From: Callipepla californica brunnescens
Taxonomy: Eukaryota; Chordata; Aves; Galliformes; Odontophoridae
Reading direction: 5' to 3'
Length of the DNA: 64,000 nt
NCBI GenBank assembly: GCA_023055505.1
Contig: JALIRH010000045.1
Coordinates: forward strand, 2,356,001-2,420,000
The position numbers were made by a program, and so were the translations under genes. The notes beneath the pieces were generated by a model that saw only the letters and a program-made list of their open reading frames with translations, made no database searches and was not told the DNA's origin. This document shows, in pieces, positions 23,692 to 37,215 of the stretch. Numbering within the stretch: position 1 is the stretch's first letter; every line of letters starts with the position of its first letter.

Positions 23692-23706
23692 GGGGGGGGG
23701 GGGGGC
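23692..23706. repeat. Poly-G tract after short (TG)n
   Basis: An uninterrupted run of about 15 Gs follows 'gtgtgtgtg'. Such runs are error-prone in sequencing and assembly. Confidence 0.9.
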
Positions 23707-26700
23707 TGAGCTGCTGCCCTGGCCCCATTTCATCTGTCCCTCCACCTCAGGCTGTGGCCTCCTCCCCATGGGATGCACCCCCATGGGGGAGGGGGACGGA
23801 CAACAAGAGGAACTCCCCCAGTTCCCCAGTGCTGAGCTCGGGTGTGGAATGATGCTCTGACAGCGCCGTGAGTGTCACCCCAAGAAAAACCTCATCGCTG
23901 TGACGCAAAGCAGAGATGGACAGACAGAGACGGCTGCTCAGATGGGCTGCATCTGCACGGGGCCGGGCAGGCGGCCAGCAAAAGTAAGTGGAAACTGCTG
24001 CTCTGTCCCAACCCGCGTGGCTCCTTTGGTGAAGGCACTCCTAGTGCTTTTTTTTTTCTCTCCCAGAAAGGTTGTGGCCCTTTTCCTGGCTCCATGCAAC
24101 GACAAAGGGCCTCTTAAGAGTCTGCTGTCACCTCTCGGAATTGAAACCCAAGGCTCTGGGGTTGCTTGCTCAAGGAGCATCCTATCAGCTGCTGGTAGAG
24201 CATAACGTTGGCTGCTGTTCTACAACCCCCAACCCCAACTGAGAGCTCTCCCCACCTTCAACCAGCTCCATGGTCCCAAAATTGTGGCTCACTGATGCTC
24301 CAGGTCCTGTTTGGTCACAGTGAGATGCTGCCTTGGCACCATGCTGGCCTCCAGCAATGCTGGCTGGTGAGAGCAGGTTGGAAGATGGGGAAGGGCTCAT
24401 CTGCCCCTAAGGAGAAAAAGGGATTCTGGATTTTCTGCTGGTTCCTGACCCCATTTTGAGCTGGGGGATTCACTTCTGGGGGGCATTAAGGGGCTCCTGG
24501 GGCCAGGTGGGCTCGTCCTTGTTTGTGAATGAGAGCAGCAAGGAATGGGGCTGAGAACAGAGGTGAGGAGGGAGCAGAGAGGGCTCCCATGGGGACCACC
24601 ATCCCTGGGAGAGACAGCGGTGCCCCATGGGCCTCCTCCCATTGGAGTGGGATGGTTTAATTAGCAAAATCCCAATTATAGCTCAGCAAAATGTTGTGTA
24701 CAGACCCTTCCAAGGACACAGCACCCGTCTCGTGCTCTTGTTATCTTCCTTCAGGCTCTGCCCCACGCACTTTGCAAAGACCAAAGATCTCCAAGTGATG
24801 TTTTCCCACCCTCCTGACGCCCTACAAGGACTCCTGGAAACAGCACAAACTCTTTATTGATTTTACTAAAAAGCGTGGGTAATTTCTTTCCCAACGAAGA
24901 CAGCAACGTAGCAATGCCCCGTTATAAATAACGATGAATAAATAATACACATTGGGAAAATATCGCTGTGCTGTCCCGGGGCTGAGAGAGTGAATTAAGG
25001 GCTGCAGAGAAAAGCACAGGTGGGATGTGGTACTGTGGGGTTGTGGGGTGGGCTTCCAAGGAATTAGGGCTGGGAATAGGGCAGGGGCTGCTGTGCCATG
25101 GGGATTTCACTGCTGGCTTCAGCACGGAGCACTGCAAGGAGCCACCTTCTCCAAGGAAGATCTCTGTAGAGATCATGCAAATCAGGCACAAAGAATCCGT
25201 GTTCTTGCGATGAAAAGGGGAAAGGCGATCTGTTTTTTGAGGGATCTGGGCCACCTTTAGTGAGAAATTTGCACCGTGGTGAGGGCTGAGGCCACCTCTG
25301 GAGAGAAGGAAGGGAGAAAGGATGAGTGGAAGCTGAGGGCTCCCCCTGGTTCTCCACTCAATCAATGGGATTTGGGCTTTTAGGGCTCGAGCACAGCTCC
25401 AAACCCATCTGCTGTGCAGTGAGGGGGTGTCAGGGAGTGATGGGGTGAACAGCTCCATCCCCAGCTGTGATTTAGGGATCGCTGAGCATCACTCCTGGTG
25501 AGGTGCAGGAGCACTGGGTGGCTGCAGGCTCGGGCAGCAGCATCTTGCCATTCAGGGGAGAACTGCTCTTTTGATTTGGAAGGCCAGAGAGGGAGTCCCC
25601 ATAATACCTCCCCCTTTTTCCTTACGTGGGGGTTACACAGAGGCTGCTGAATGTGTGGGGTGCTGTAAAACCCAGCTCAGCAAGCAGTTATTCCCACGGG
25701 ATGAGACTCAGGTGGTGATTTTGGGGTTGACTTCACCTTTTCAGTCGTTCTCACTTGGGCTGGGGGTAGAAGATCCCACAATCTCAGCGTGAGCTCTTTG
25801 CACACCCGTTGGTGTTGGGGTACAGATGGGAATCACACAGAGATCAGTGCTGGGGATGGTGCACAGCAGTGAGGAGAGCAGAGAGTACTGGAGAGATGGG
25901 GAGTATATGGCAAGGGGATGCAGAGCACGGAGACACGGAGCTGCCCTGCTGCTGTGCTTTGATTTGGGCTCCTGAGTGGAGATTTTGGCTCCTGGCTGTC
26001 CTTGCTGATAGTGTGAAACCACGGGGTCAGGGTGATGGGGTTGTCTGTGGGTGACTGTCATGGGGTGAAGACTCTGAGCACCTCAAATGTAGGGCTATGG
26101 GCCAGGAGGGCATCAAGTCCCACCCTTAAGGGAAAGGAACAGACGGATGCAGCATTCCCCAAACTCACACAAACCTGATTTCCATTACTATCAAAGTGTC
26201 CCGACCTGGTTTTGATTATCCTCCTTGATTTCCATGCCTGTAATTTCTCCTAATGCCTCTCTCCAACTGTTCCCTCGCTCTTTTTCAGCCGTTAATCTCC
26301 AGCCCCGAGCTCTCCTTCCCTTCCTTTTCCCCGTCCTTTCTGTGCCATCCATCACTGCGTGCAGAGGGTGGGGAGTCAAGAACCTCGGGTTCCTTATAAG
26401 GATGTCCCAAAGGAATCTCCCACGAGCAGAGCCTGCACTGCCCAGGAAACTCGATCCTTCCTCGGACGGAGCGATGGCAAAATCATGAGATGGTAAAAAT
26501 AGAGCAGTGGTTTCCCTCCCTGAGAAAGCAAAGCAGTTGTGCACGATTTACAATAACACTCAGGGCCAGGCAGGGGGGAGAAAATCGCTCCTCGTGGCGC
26601 GTATAATAAAGGACATAAATATGTCTGCAGCAGCAACATTATCAATATTTTTCTGCTTAAGTTATGGATTGATTCCACATGCCAGGGGCAGGGCTGGCTT

Positions 26701-26854
26701 TCTTCTCACCAGCCTGGCTTTTGGGAACTGATTGATTCACTTTTGTTGCTGATGGATCAAGAATTCTGCTATTAGGAGGAAATGAACATCAAATCCTTCA
26801 TGGCATCGATGAGGATGGAGCAGAGGCGGGAGGAGAAGAGTGAGGCAGGACAGG

Positions 26855-26990
26855 CTTCTTCCCCTCCTCTTCTTTCCTTCCCTTCTCCTTTCCTTCCATT
26901 TTCCTTCCTTTTTCTTCCCCTTCCCCTTCCCTTTTCTCCCCTTTCTCTTCTCCCTTCCCCCTTCCTTCCCTTTCCCTTCCCCCTACTTCA
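26855..26990. repeat. Polypyrimidine tract (CCTT/CTTCC-rich)
   Basis: Over about 130 bases the plus strand is almost entirely C and T, with irregular 'ccttccc', 'ttttcc' and 'ccccttcc' units. Long homopurine-homopyrimidine tracts can adopt triplex DNA. The ORFs crossing it (Phe/Pro/Leu/Ser only) are artefacts of composition. Confidence 0.92.
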
Positions 26991-28239
26991 TTTCAAAGTG
27001 GATGGCTATTTTAGTTGCTTCTATACTCAAACTATTCTAGAACGCTTTCCAAACTGCTTTTCAGCATGCACATAGCCCAGACAGGATCTAGGGGCATTTC
27101 CCTCCCCCTCTTCCCTTCTCCTATCATCACAAGGAGCCCAATTCAAAACATTGCTACATTGCTAACTCTGCTGTGCCCCAGTTTCCCTATATGTAAAGCA
27201 GGGGAGCTGATCCTGCCTCACACAGATATTTGGGAAGCTGAGCTGCTTCCTTGGCACGTGCTCAGGGATGCTGGCACCGAGTTTATTACTTGGTAAAACA
27301 AGAACTGCCAGTCCACAACTCAGAATGTTTTGTGCTCTGCCTGTCCCGGGGCTGTTGTCTAACTCTGTATCAAAGCATGATGTCATGGGGACAGGGACAT
27401 GCAGCAAGCCTACCCACCTCACACTCATCCACTTTGCTTTCCTTGATCCAAATTCCAAAAGCCCAGCGAGCCTCCAGGCAGCAAAGCTGACCCGTAGAGA
27501 GCACTGACAACGCTGTGCCGCTGCTCCTTCCTTCTCGCAGCTGTCAGGAAGCAGCCCAGACACCCACTGGGGCTGCAATTCCCATTTTTCTCCCTTTGCT
27601 GCTGAACTCAGGACCCCACCCCACTGTGCCCACCTGCATACCCCCACCCCGGCCCTCTCCTGACAGCAAGATCCATTGCCACGCCCGCCCTGCTGCCCAT
27701 CTCTCATCCTGCATCCCGTGTTGCCAGCCCCATAGGGTGTTAAATTCACTTTGTTTCCCATTTCTCCCCACTCCATGCGTTTCTGGCCTGGCCCCATGAC
27801 ACCCACAGTGAGCAGGGGGTGTGTGTTTGGGGGCAGGGGTTGGGGTAGGGGGGAGGTTATCCTGTCCACTACAGCAGCTGCAGTGCCCCAACTCCATTTG
27901 TTTTCCTTCTTGCTGATGCTCCTTGAACGCTTTAGGTTTTGCTGAGCAATTCCCAAAGACAAATTTTCCTTCCTGCACCTTCCTCCATCCACCCCCATGG
28001 AGCCCCACTACGCAGCCCAGGACAGCACCTCCTCCTGGGTCAGGAATCCCATCTCCTAGGGATGAAAGCAGATGTTTCTCTGAGCTTTCCTCAAATCCAG
28101 TTCTGGGATATGAGTTCCCTTCGTGCAGGGCTGTAGCTCACTCCTTTCTCCCAAGATAAGGAGATGGCAGGTTGCAAGCAGCTGAGAGCACCCTGAGCAT
28201 CGCTCCTCCAGGCACAGCATCCTGCACCTCGCCAGGCTT

Positions 28240-28410
28240 TCTCCAGTCCTTTAATTAGGATAATAAACTCCATCAGATTACAAATTCCTAATGAACTCAG
28301 CCAAAGCGCTGCATGTGATCGACACTGCTGTGTTGTAATGCCTCACGGATGCATGGCTAACCCACAAGGATCTCGAGTGTAATATAAATGTACATATAAT
28401 TCACATGGTT
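28240..28410. promoter_or_regulatory. Candidate conserved noncoding element
   Basis: The AT-rich block contains 'tttaattaggataataaac', 'cctaatgaactc', 'atgtgatcgac', 'gatgcatgg' and 'gtaatataaatgtacat'. It is dense in homeodomain and POU-like words within a GC-rich neighbourhood and has no coding frame. The call is inference from composition and motif density. Confidence 0.25.
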
Positions 28411-31254
28411 TCTCCCTTTTCACCCCCAAATTGCACAGGGCTGCAGGGTGCCCTCGGCATAAGGCAGTCTCCGTGCCCTGTGGTTTTGATTAAAATGCAA
28501 AACACCGAGTGGAAAACAAAGAGAGCCGTGGAGCTGGGTTTGTTTAACCGGGATAATGATGCCGACGATGATGTCAGCAAACTGGGGGGTCTCGAGTGAC
28601 CCCCGACGGCCCCGTCCCTCTGATTTCTGTGTGGTTCCTCTGGACCTGTCCCACTGATGGATGAGCCCTTCCCATTGCCTTCAGCGAGGGCAAAAGGTGA
28701 TGCCTGTGCCTCCCCCTGAGATTTGGGGTGACTTTGGGGCTTTCTGGAGCCAGGCTGGGGGCCGTGAGGTGGGGGCAGCTCTGGCTGTGGAGTTTCTCCA
28801 TCACTAAAGCCACTTTTCATCAGTGCCCCCCCCCCAGAGCTCATTGTTGAGGTTGTGGGGAATCTGGGGGTTTACGCCTCAATTTGATTCCTCGCAGAGA
28901 TAGTGCAAGGGATAAACCATAAAGGATGGATGCAGAGATTGCAAATGAAGCCCCGAGCTGATGCTCAGAGGTACTGTCCCTATGGCAACTGCTTTCAACG
29001 CCCCATCTGCAGCGCCCGCGCCATTCATCTCCTTTTGTGCGCATCTGTGCACAAAAGCGGGACAGGGAACCTCCCAGAAAGGGTGTAAGGGAGCTGGGGG
29101 GGCTTTGGGGGGAGGAGGAAAAGGGGGGGATTTGTCTACAGAGCTGTGGGGGCCCACAGTCCTACACATTGAGGTGTCAGATCCCAGACCCCCAGAACAC
29201 TTCCTTCCACCTCCAGCTCCCCGAGGTTTGGGGAACAACTCGGGGAGGTTTCAGCCTTTGTGTCACCCAGTGGAGACCCCTCTCCTTGCTTTTTCTTCCA
29301 GTTTGGAGGGTGCTGGGGCCTGTTGCAGCCCCCCACCCGGTGACCTCAGCATGGCCCAGATGGGAATCCCTGCAGCTGAGCTGAGTTAAGGGTGGGTGGG
29401 AGAAAGGGGGTGATGCTGGGAGGGCAAGGGCATTGCTCCTGGTAGAAAAGCAGAACTTGTGCTGCTTATGGGTGAGTTTTCTCCTTATTATTGGGGTGTT
29501 GCTCCTGCTTGAGTTTTCTAGAAAGCCCACAAGCTCTATCTTTTTGCAAGCACTGCAGGTTGGAGGCCCAGAGCGGCCGTGGCCCTTCCCAGGGCTCGGC
29601 TGGATGCATTAACCAGCAGCGGTGTGGTTGGGGAAATGCATTTCCATCCATCTCCCTGCAGGAGGGGGGGCCCTGATTAACGCCTGGCAGCGAAGTGCTC
29701 ATCACAGTGAGGAGAGTAATGGGGCGAGGGGCTCCTTCCAGGCTCATCACTATTCCTGCAGGGAATAAATCACTGAGGAGGATTACTGCTGAGAGCTGAG
29801 GGAGGGAGAAGGGTGGGGGGTGAAGGACGTGGGCAAATGCATCTGCTCCCCCTCCGTGGTATCCCCAGGCAGGAGGGTAAAGCCCTGGGGCTGCCACGGG
29901 TTGAGCCTGGGGAAATATCACCCTGGAGTGAGACCTCTCATATCTTATTCTTATGGGATCTGGCAGAATTAAGCCTTTAAATAAGGACAGTGTGAGCTGA
30001 GCTGCAGCAGAGAAGCTCAGGGCACTGGTGTTGGACTGGGATGAGTGGGACAGCAGCTCCTGGTCCCCTGGTGCTGAGCCTGGCACAGAGCTGATGCTCA
30101 TCCCCAGCCTCCCCGTGTCTCCGGAGCTTCTTCCCAGCAGTTCTGATTGAATCAGAAGGGAGTTAATTTCCCAGTCTGCTGAGATGATGAGCTAAACTAA
30201 TTGCTGCCTTCATTCCCTATGCAAATCAGCCAGCCGCTGGCCAGCACTAACAAAGCTTGCAGCATCTGCGGGGTGCGGGGCTGCACGTTGGTTGCTGCTG
30301 CCTCTGTGACATCCGCACTGAACCTGGCTCCATCCCCTCCGGCACCCTGCTCTACCCCTTCAGCATTATGGTCTCAATCACATTGTGGGTTTGGTTTTTT
30401 TTTGCTTAAATGAACTCTTTTGCCAGTGGGTTATGGTTTAGCAGCTGTCTGCCGGGCGGTCTGCAAGCCCAAAGCGGAGCCAAGGAAGGAAACTGTGTGT
30501 TGTGCTCTGGAAATCAGGTGAGAGCTTTAGAAAGGTCAGATGAATGAAGATCAATTGGCTCAGAGTAATCTGATTGGGATGAGCAGCGCTGTCTGCGGGA
30601 GATGCAGCTCTCTCTCTCAGACCTGCTGGAATTCTCCATGTAAACAACGCCGAGGACAAGGAGGAAATTGGTAAATGCAATTTTATTCTGGCTTCTAGAA
30701 AGGTTTTAATGAGGTCCATGACATGAGATGGAAACGCAGCTGACAGGGGACGGACATTTGCGACGGTGACCTGGGCGAGGAGAAAACCCACCAGGGAGGA
30801 GCAGTGCCCATTTTTTGGTACTTTAGTGATTAACCTTCACAGGAACTCCCCGGCTGCAGGTGCTGGGATGCCTCGGCGAGGTCCCTCTGCCCCCACACTG
30901 CTTCAGGATGCTTTAACATCTTAATAAATCGCGGGTGGTTTGCTCTGAGAGCCGTGCAGCCCAATGCTCGCTGCGCAGAGGAGCTGGGAGTGAGGAACAG
31001 GGCCCGGCTGCAGACTCCCCCGGGAGCCACGAGACATGCTGAGAGCAAACAAACCATTACAGCCTCTGCTGTCGCCAAAACTCTCCCCTGTGTTCTCTCC
31101 GCTGCGTGCAAACAGCACAACAAACACGCACGTGTCCGCGGCTCGAGGTTGGCCACGGGGAGAGGGGGGATGTGCTTGGAGCATGGGGGGGATTGGGAGG
31201 TGAATTTCTGCTGGAATGGGGTGAAGTGGGTGGGGGAATGCTCCTGAGGATGGA

Positions 31255-31318
31255 GCAGGGCAGGGGTGGGCTTTGGGGATGGGTACTGGGAGAATGTTAA
31301 GGTTCCTTCCAACCCATT
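31255..31318 (+). repeat. CR1 LINE 3' terminal fragment
   Basis: The string 'aggttccttccaacccattc' followed by 'tattct' is the CR1 3' terminus in plus orientation. Upstream similarity fades within a few tens of bases. Confidence 0.75.
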
Positions 31319-31679
31319 CTATTCTCTGGAGGGCAGAGCATCCCTTGTGTTGATGCAAGGAGTCAAACCAAAGCCCCATCTGGAGCTTTGCATTTGGAGC
31401 ATGAGAGCAGGTCGGGGTGGCTTTCCTTCACCCACCTCCACCAACCCCAGGCACGGGAAGGTGCACGGGATCCATATGTCACCGCTCAGATGTGGCTGAG
31501 CCCCCAAATCGTCCCCAAGGGGTGGGGGCCACGCATCCCTTTTTCTGCCCTCTGGATGCTTTTGAAGTCCTGGGCAGCCCCAGATGGACGAGGGACAGAA
31601 CCCCACTGAAACCTGAGCTGTGGCTGCTGGCAGTGATGGATGGGCTGGGGGCAGGCGGCCGCTTCTGAACGTCTCCTGG

Positions 31680-31870
31680 TTGTAAAAGCATTACAGTTCC
31701 CTGGCTAATAAAGCGAGGGATTTGCTGAAGCCGCTCGAGGTCCCATTTTCTCTGGAACCCATTTCCATGGCATGAATCACTGAGAGGAATGAACTCAATT
31801 AGTTCAGACAGAGGCAGGAGATAAATCAGGGTCCCATTAGGAAACCCTGAGGTTAATTTATGGCCCCGAG
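31680..31870. promoter_or_regulatory. Candidate conserved noncoding element
   Basis: This block contains 'ggctaataaagcgaggg', 'actcaattagttcagac', 'gataaatcagggtcccatta' and 'ggttaatttatggcc', with no coding frame and low CpG. It resembles other vertebrate developmental enhancers in word content. Conservation is untested. Confidence 0.25.
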
Positions 31871-34394
31871 GAGCACTGGCTGTCTCCCTTCTCTCTTCTC
31901 CATAAGCAACCTGCTTCAGAGCGAGCCAAGAGCAAGGTGGGATCACTGTTATCTTTCCCTGCCATGGGAGATGCACTGGAGCTATTCAACCAGCTCAGCC
32001 CTTTGCCTTGACCAGATGACCCAGATCCGCCAGAGCAGCGTGGATTTTTTCTTTTTTCTTTTTTTTTTTTTGCAGGGAGCACTCATTCATTCTCTTGTTC
32101 ATTCATCTAGTGTTTCCTGCGAAGGGATGCTCGGAAGAAAGCAGGAGCCTTCCAAGAAATCTGGGCTGGCATTTCCTTTGCAGCAGCCCCACAGCCTGCA
32201 TGCTGGATCTTTGCCCCATTGCTACATAAAGGAGTTACACGGGGATGCATCCTGCTCTCCCTATTCCTCTTGTTGGGTGATCGAATCCCTGCTAGAAAGA
32301 GGGGTGCTGCTGATGGGGGGAGAGCTCTGGGAGGAGCCAGTGAGCCCAAGTCTGATCTCTGCCCCTCCTGTAAGCCCTGAACTTGGAGCTGGGTGCTTGG
32401 TGAGTGCAGTGAAACTGCACTTTTACAGAAGGAACCAGAACAAGATGCTCCTATGAATAATGCAGCTGCTCTGGTCTCCTTCCAGTCAATGGAGAGGGAC
32501 AGAAATCTTCTGAGGACAATTTATATCTTAGGCTGAATCACTGCCAAGGATGAAAGAGGCATCTCCATCCCTGGCTGAGGGATCTGTGCACAGCAAACAG
32601 CCCTGGGCAGGCACGAATGGCTGGCTGCTCCTTGCACACCTCTTTCCTCTGGGAATAGCAGTGGGCCTCCTTAGAGGAGATCACTCAGGTGGGCACGGTG
32701 CCTTCTCACTTTGGGTGCAATGGGAAAAATGAAAAACAAATAGGTGATGCACTTGAACCATTAGCATGTGGGAAACCTAATTGTGGAGCATCCTTTGCAC
32801 CGACTCCAGCACGGATGTGGGCTGCATCTCCAAAGCTGATTCGGGCCCATCTGGGGAGTGGTTTCTGCCTCTCGGGGGTGAAGAAGGAAATGCTCTTCTT
32901 GCTGCAGCTGCCAAGAAAGATCCCAAGTGGGAAAGCTTGGGAGAAGCCTACAGCAGAAGCTGTAGTGCTCATGGGCTGCAGCCTTGTGCCATGGCACTGG
33001 TCCGTGTCTGGATAGATGGAGCAGAGCCCAGAGCAGAAACCAGCTCTGGCCTTGCACAGGGACAGCTCCTGGGACTGCGCAGCTCCATTCCAGGGCTGAG
33101 CAGCTCCTGCTGCACAGGTGGAGAATGAGAGGAACACCCAGAAAACTGCATTTCCACCCCTTTGTTTCTGAGAGGTGTGGGATCATCTGAACTGTAGGAA
33201 GCACTGCCCTCTGCTCCGATGCTTGGATGTGGAGATTTCAGTTTGTTTTGGCTGGAGGTCTTTGCTGAGGGTGGAAACACGATCCACTGTCACGTCCTTT
33301 CTCATCAGCTTGAGCACTTGGCTTGATTGTGCTGCATAAACAACTCAGCCCAAACTCAGCATCCACTCCTTGCTCCAGATTTCTGAAATATCCCTTGTTT
33401 CCTTTCTGCCTGTCGCTTATTTAACCAGGCAGAGCTTGGAAAGCTTTTAATGATCCTTTGTACAGCCTCCTCTGTGTCAAAGCTGGGTCGTGGCTTGCTC
33501 TCCCGCATCTTCTGCTCACAGCAGGTTTCCCTGGGACATCCTTGGGAGTTGAGCCAGGAGTGAGGAGCATCTTTCATCCCCCACCTCTGGCGTGGCCTGA
33601 CAGAGGTGGGCATGGGGCTGGGGCAGGAGCTTTGGTTTGTGCATCCCTGTCTACATCCAGCCTCCCTGTCTACACTCCGCCAGAGAAAGCAGCTGTGCTG
33701 AGATGCAAACCAGCTGATGGCAGCCTGTGCTGGGCAGCTCAGCTCAGAGACTGCATTAATTGTGGGAAGCAGTGGCTGCAGGGCACAGACGGAGGAGCTG
33801 GAGGCAGTGATTGATCCGTCTGCTGCGGTGTCCTGGGGCTCTTCCATGAGCTCAGGAAGGCTCTGACAGCACTCTGCTGTGGGACAGCAGTGCCTGCATC
33901 ATGCAGGGTGGGTGACAGCACCCTGTCAGCAGCCAGATTTTTGGGAAGGGCAGCTGCATTGAGGTGCTGCGTGGCTCAGCACTGAGCCCTGCTGATGCTC
34001 TCCAAGAAACTCCCACAAAATCTGTATTTCCAGCACCTTTTGAGGACATAAAAACCTAACCAAGCCATGCTGCCTGCTTTTAATTTCCCTCTTTTGAATG
34101 CAATTTACAAAAGAAAGGGAATAAAAAAACAAAAATCTGCACTCCTCTCCAGTCCCCATCTGCTCAGTAGAAAGTGGCTCTGGAATGTTCCCTTCAGGCA
34201 GCCATCCCTGGGCTGCTCCATCCCCATGGCCACACATTCCCAGTGCCACACGGGGACCAGCCCTCACTTTCTCTGCATTCAGAAGCTCTAAGGGCAGCAA
34301 AGCTGCCATAAAACAGAAAACCTTGGGAAAAAAACCCTCACATTAACGTGTCCCCGGAGTAACAGGAGCTGGCCCCAGCACACTGGGGCTCTCC

Positions 34395-34500
34395 ATCACG
34401 GCGAATTAATGCACGCTCCCCGGATAATGTTGCAGAGTTTGGGGCAATCTGCTGCTAATAGAGTTTCCCAAATATGTTAAGGACTGCCAGGGATTTGGGT
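34395..34500. promoter_or_regulatory. Candidate conserved noncoding element
   Basis: Contains 'ggcgaattaatgcacgctcc', 'ggataatgttgcagag' and 'tgctgctaatagag' in a short, non-repetitive, non-coding block. Same reasoning and same low certainty as the other candidate elements in this interval. Confidence 0.2.
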
Positions 34501-37129
34501 AAGAGCAGCGGCTTTGCTTCGTGCTTTTCCAAATAGAGCATCCCTTCCCCAGCAGCTGCCTGTGGCAAGGACTCCATTTTTGGGAAGAGCCATCAGAAGG
34601 AAGGCATGGGGTCCCCCGCCCTCAGCCCCAGTTCACCCCAACCACCCTCTTTACTCATGTTGTCACCAAGATCTGGGCAGTAGGGTGCACGCAGGAGGGA
34701 GGTGGTGACCCCAATTCACCACCTCAGCCCGATCCCCAGATATCCCCATCCCTGCCCAGCCCTCTGCCAAGCAGTTTTGGGAATGGCTACGAGCTCAGTA
34801 TTTATTAACCATCATAAAACCTCCATTCCAAGGCCCCAGGGAGCAAAGCTGCTGCAGCACAGACTTCCGAGCCATTGCCCAGAGACTTGACCCCACATCA
34901 AGGGGCTTTGCACAAAGCAAGGACAGTTGGGGGAGAGGAGATGGTTCTTACCAGGGCCGAAAATTCCCTCCTGCCCTTTTTTTAGCTTTTATCATTGATA
35001 TAGCAGCTTGTGTCTAAAGCTCTTTGCAGTCTCTACTGAGGAAGGCAGAGAAAAGTGAGGCAGGTTAGAATGTGGAGGGACATTGGGATGCTGATGAACC
35101 TCAGTGCTCCCTATGGCCAACCAGTGAGCTCTTTCTCTCCTGATTCCACCTCCCTCACCTGACTGGGACGAAGGAGCAGCTTTGAAAGATGGGGTCCTCA
35201 CCATCAGTCTGTTTAACTGGCAGAGAGCACGAGGCTTAATTGAATTCAATGATTTAAGGATTTCCCCTCTGCTGAACAGCTGTGACCATATCCCAGATTC
35301 AGCGTGAGGGGTTTCTGTTCCCCACCATGCTGTCACCCATCCTGAGCACCTTCACGGATAATTAATCCTTCATCCTAGCAATAAAAGAATACTTTCTCCC
35401 TGTTTCCCTTCCCTTTCGCAAATCAGTTCCAGGCACTGGGTACAGCAGCCCCAAGCTCTGCAAAGACTGTACTCCTCCAGGTCCGGGACCACGAGCAAAG
35501 GACTCTGCACTCCCAGCTCCTCTCATTGGCTCTGCCATTAGCCCAGCAGATTGCTCAATTAGCAGCAATTTGAAAACTGAGCTTGGATCCTAATGCAGAG
35601 CCCTGGGCTAATTGTGGGGTAATGAAGCCCAGCCGGGCTGGCTCCCAGTGCCTGCAGCTCTTTCTCTGAGGGATTTTGTCCATGGGTGGGTGCGAGCTGT
35701 TCTTGGAACAGTCCCCCCCCACACACACCAGGCAGTGCTCCAGTGATGGAGAGCTGCATGCCAAAATGCCTCTGCTGGGGGCTGTCCAGTAGCTGAGCCC
35801 CCACTCAAGGTCCTGTGAGTGGAGGTGGCATCCCCAGCACCACGGCCTCCCCTTGCCATGTCCAACTCCAGCACAGACGTGATCTCCTGCCGCTGTCTCC
35901 AGAGGATCTGAGAGATTCAGGCTCTCCTGAGACCCGTGCAGGGCTCTGGATCCCTTTACACCGTCCCCCAGGACCCATTCAGCCCTGGAAAGTCTGGCTC
36001 CGATAAACTTCAAAGCTTCCTCCGTGCGCGGCCATTAGCCAAAGTGATTTTTTCATCTCCGTTTCATGCTCAGACTCATTATTTCTGCTCCCTGCTGCCG
36101 AGGTTCCCCCTGAGAAGCTGCCAAAGGGGCAGGACTGGGGGGCCAGGGGCATGGGGCAGGGTTTGCCATAAAGCACACAGATCTGATTTTTGGCTTTCCA
36201 GAAAGCAAAGCAAAAATTGGAGGAGACTATGCATGATGCATCCTCTCCATGCAAGGAATTATCCTGCAAACTGGAGCATGGAGGGGCAGTAATGGGGGGG
36301 GGTGCCTCCTGTGAGCTCTCCAGATCCCCCATGGGGCCGGATCCCTCTCTGCTTTGTGGCCAGCTTAGCTTATGGTAGAGAACTCGAGGATGTGAACTGC
36401 CACAGGGCTGAAGGACAGAGCTGGGGGCTGCCCAGCGGATGTCCCCCAGCCCCAGGCAGACAAAGAGCCTTTTAGAGGGCTCAGGCGAACGGGATGAAAA
36501 TGCTCATAATTGGCTTTCTCAGCATCTTTCTCCCTGTGCTTTGTGATATGGCAGAGCGGATGAGTTAAGGATGGGTTGGGACAGCCCCTGAGCTGCCTCT
36601 TTCCCAGTATCTGCAAATTAAACATGATGTGTGTCAGTGGGGAATTTGGGGAATCAATTGGCAGACAATTAAAGTGCGCTGAGATCTGGGTGTATGGAGA
36701 AAGAGGCAGCAGAAAGCATTGGTCACAGAGAGGTCCTGGTTGTTAGCGGTGCCGGGGAATGAAGATGCTGGGACAGAGCCATCGGGGAAGTAATGCCTGG
36801 GGACTGGTGGAAGTGCATTTGGCAGTGGAAGCCCAAATCCTTTTAGAAGCTCGGGGAGTTAAAGGGAAGGGTTCAGGTGGTGTTTGGCTGGGACTCGCGT
36901 GGCAAATGCCGAAATGCTCTCTTTGGCTCAACCTCAACCTCAGCACAGCGACGGGGCAGTTTAGCCCAGAGCAAGGCATGAGGTGAAGCTGCAACTCTTT
37001 GCTTTTGGGGATCCCCAGCCTCAAAACAGCCCCCAAAATTCTACTGTCCGTTGCTGAGACGGCCGCTGCCAATGTGAGACCCAGGAGCCCCTGCAGGAGC
37101 TCAGCCCGGGGTCATGTCACCAGCACAGA

Positions 37130-37215
37130 ATCATAGAATACCCTCAGTTGGAAGGGACTTATAAAGATCAGCGAGTCCAACTCCCAGCTCCAGCACGGGA
37201 CCTCGCTGCCATTTG
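37130..37215 (-). repeat. CR1 LINE 3' fragment
   Basis: It begins 'agaatcatagaataccctca' and continues 'gttggaagggacttataaag', the reverse complement of the CR1 3' end. It is about 85 bp and points left. Confidence 0.9.

Noticed and set aside
23239..23860. Frames encoding GWDGM or SHPIP repeats
   Set aside because: Translation of the GGGAT microsatellite on either strand, not a repeat protein.
26782..27075. Frames rich in Phe, Pro, Leu and Ser
   Set aside because: Translation of the polypyrimidine tract.
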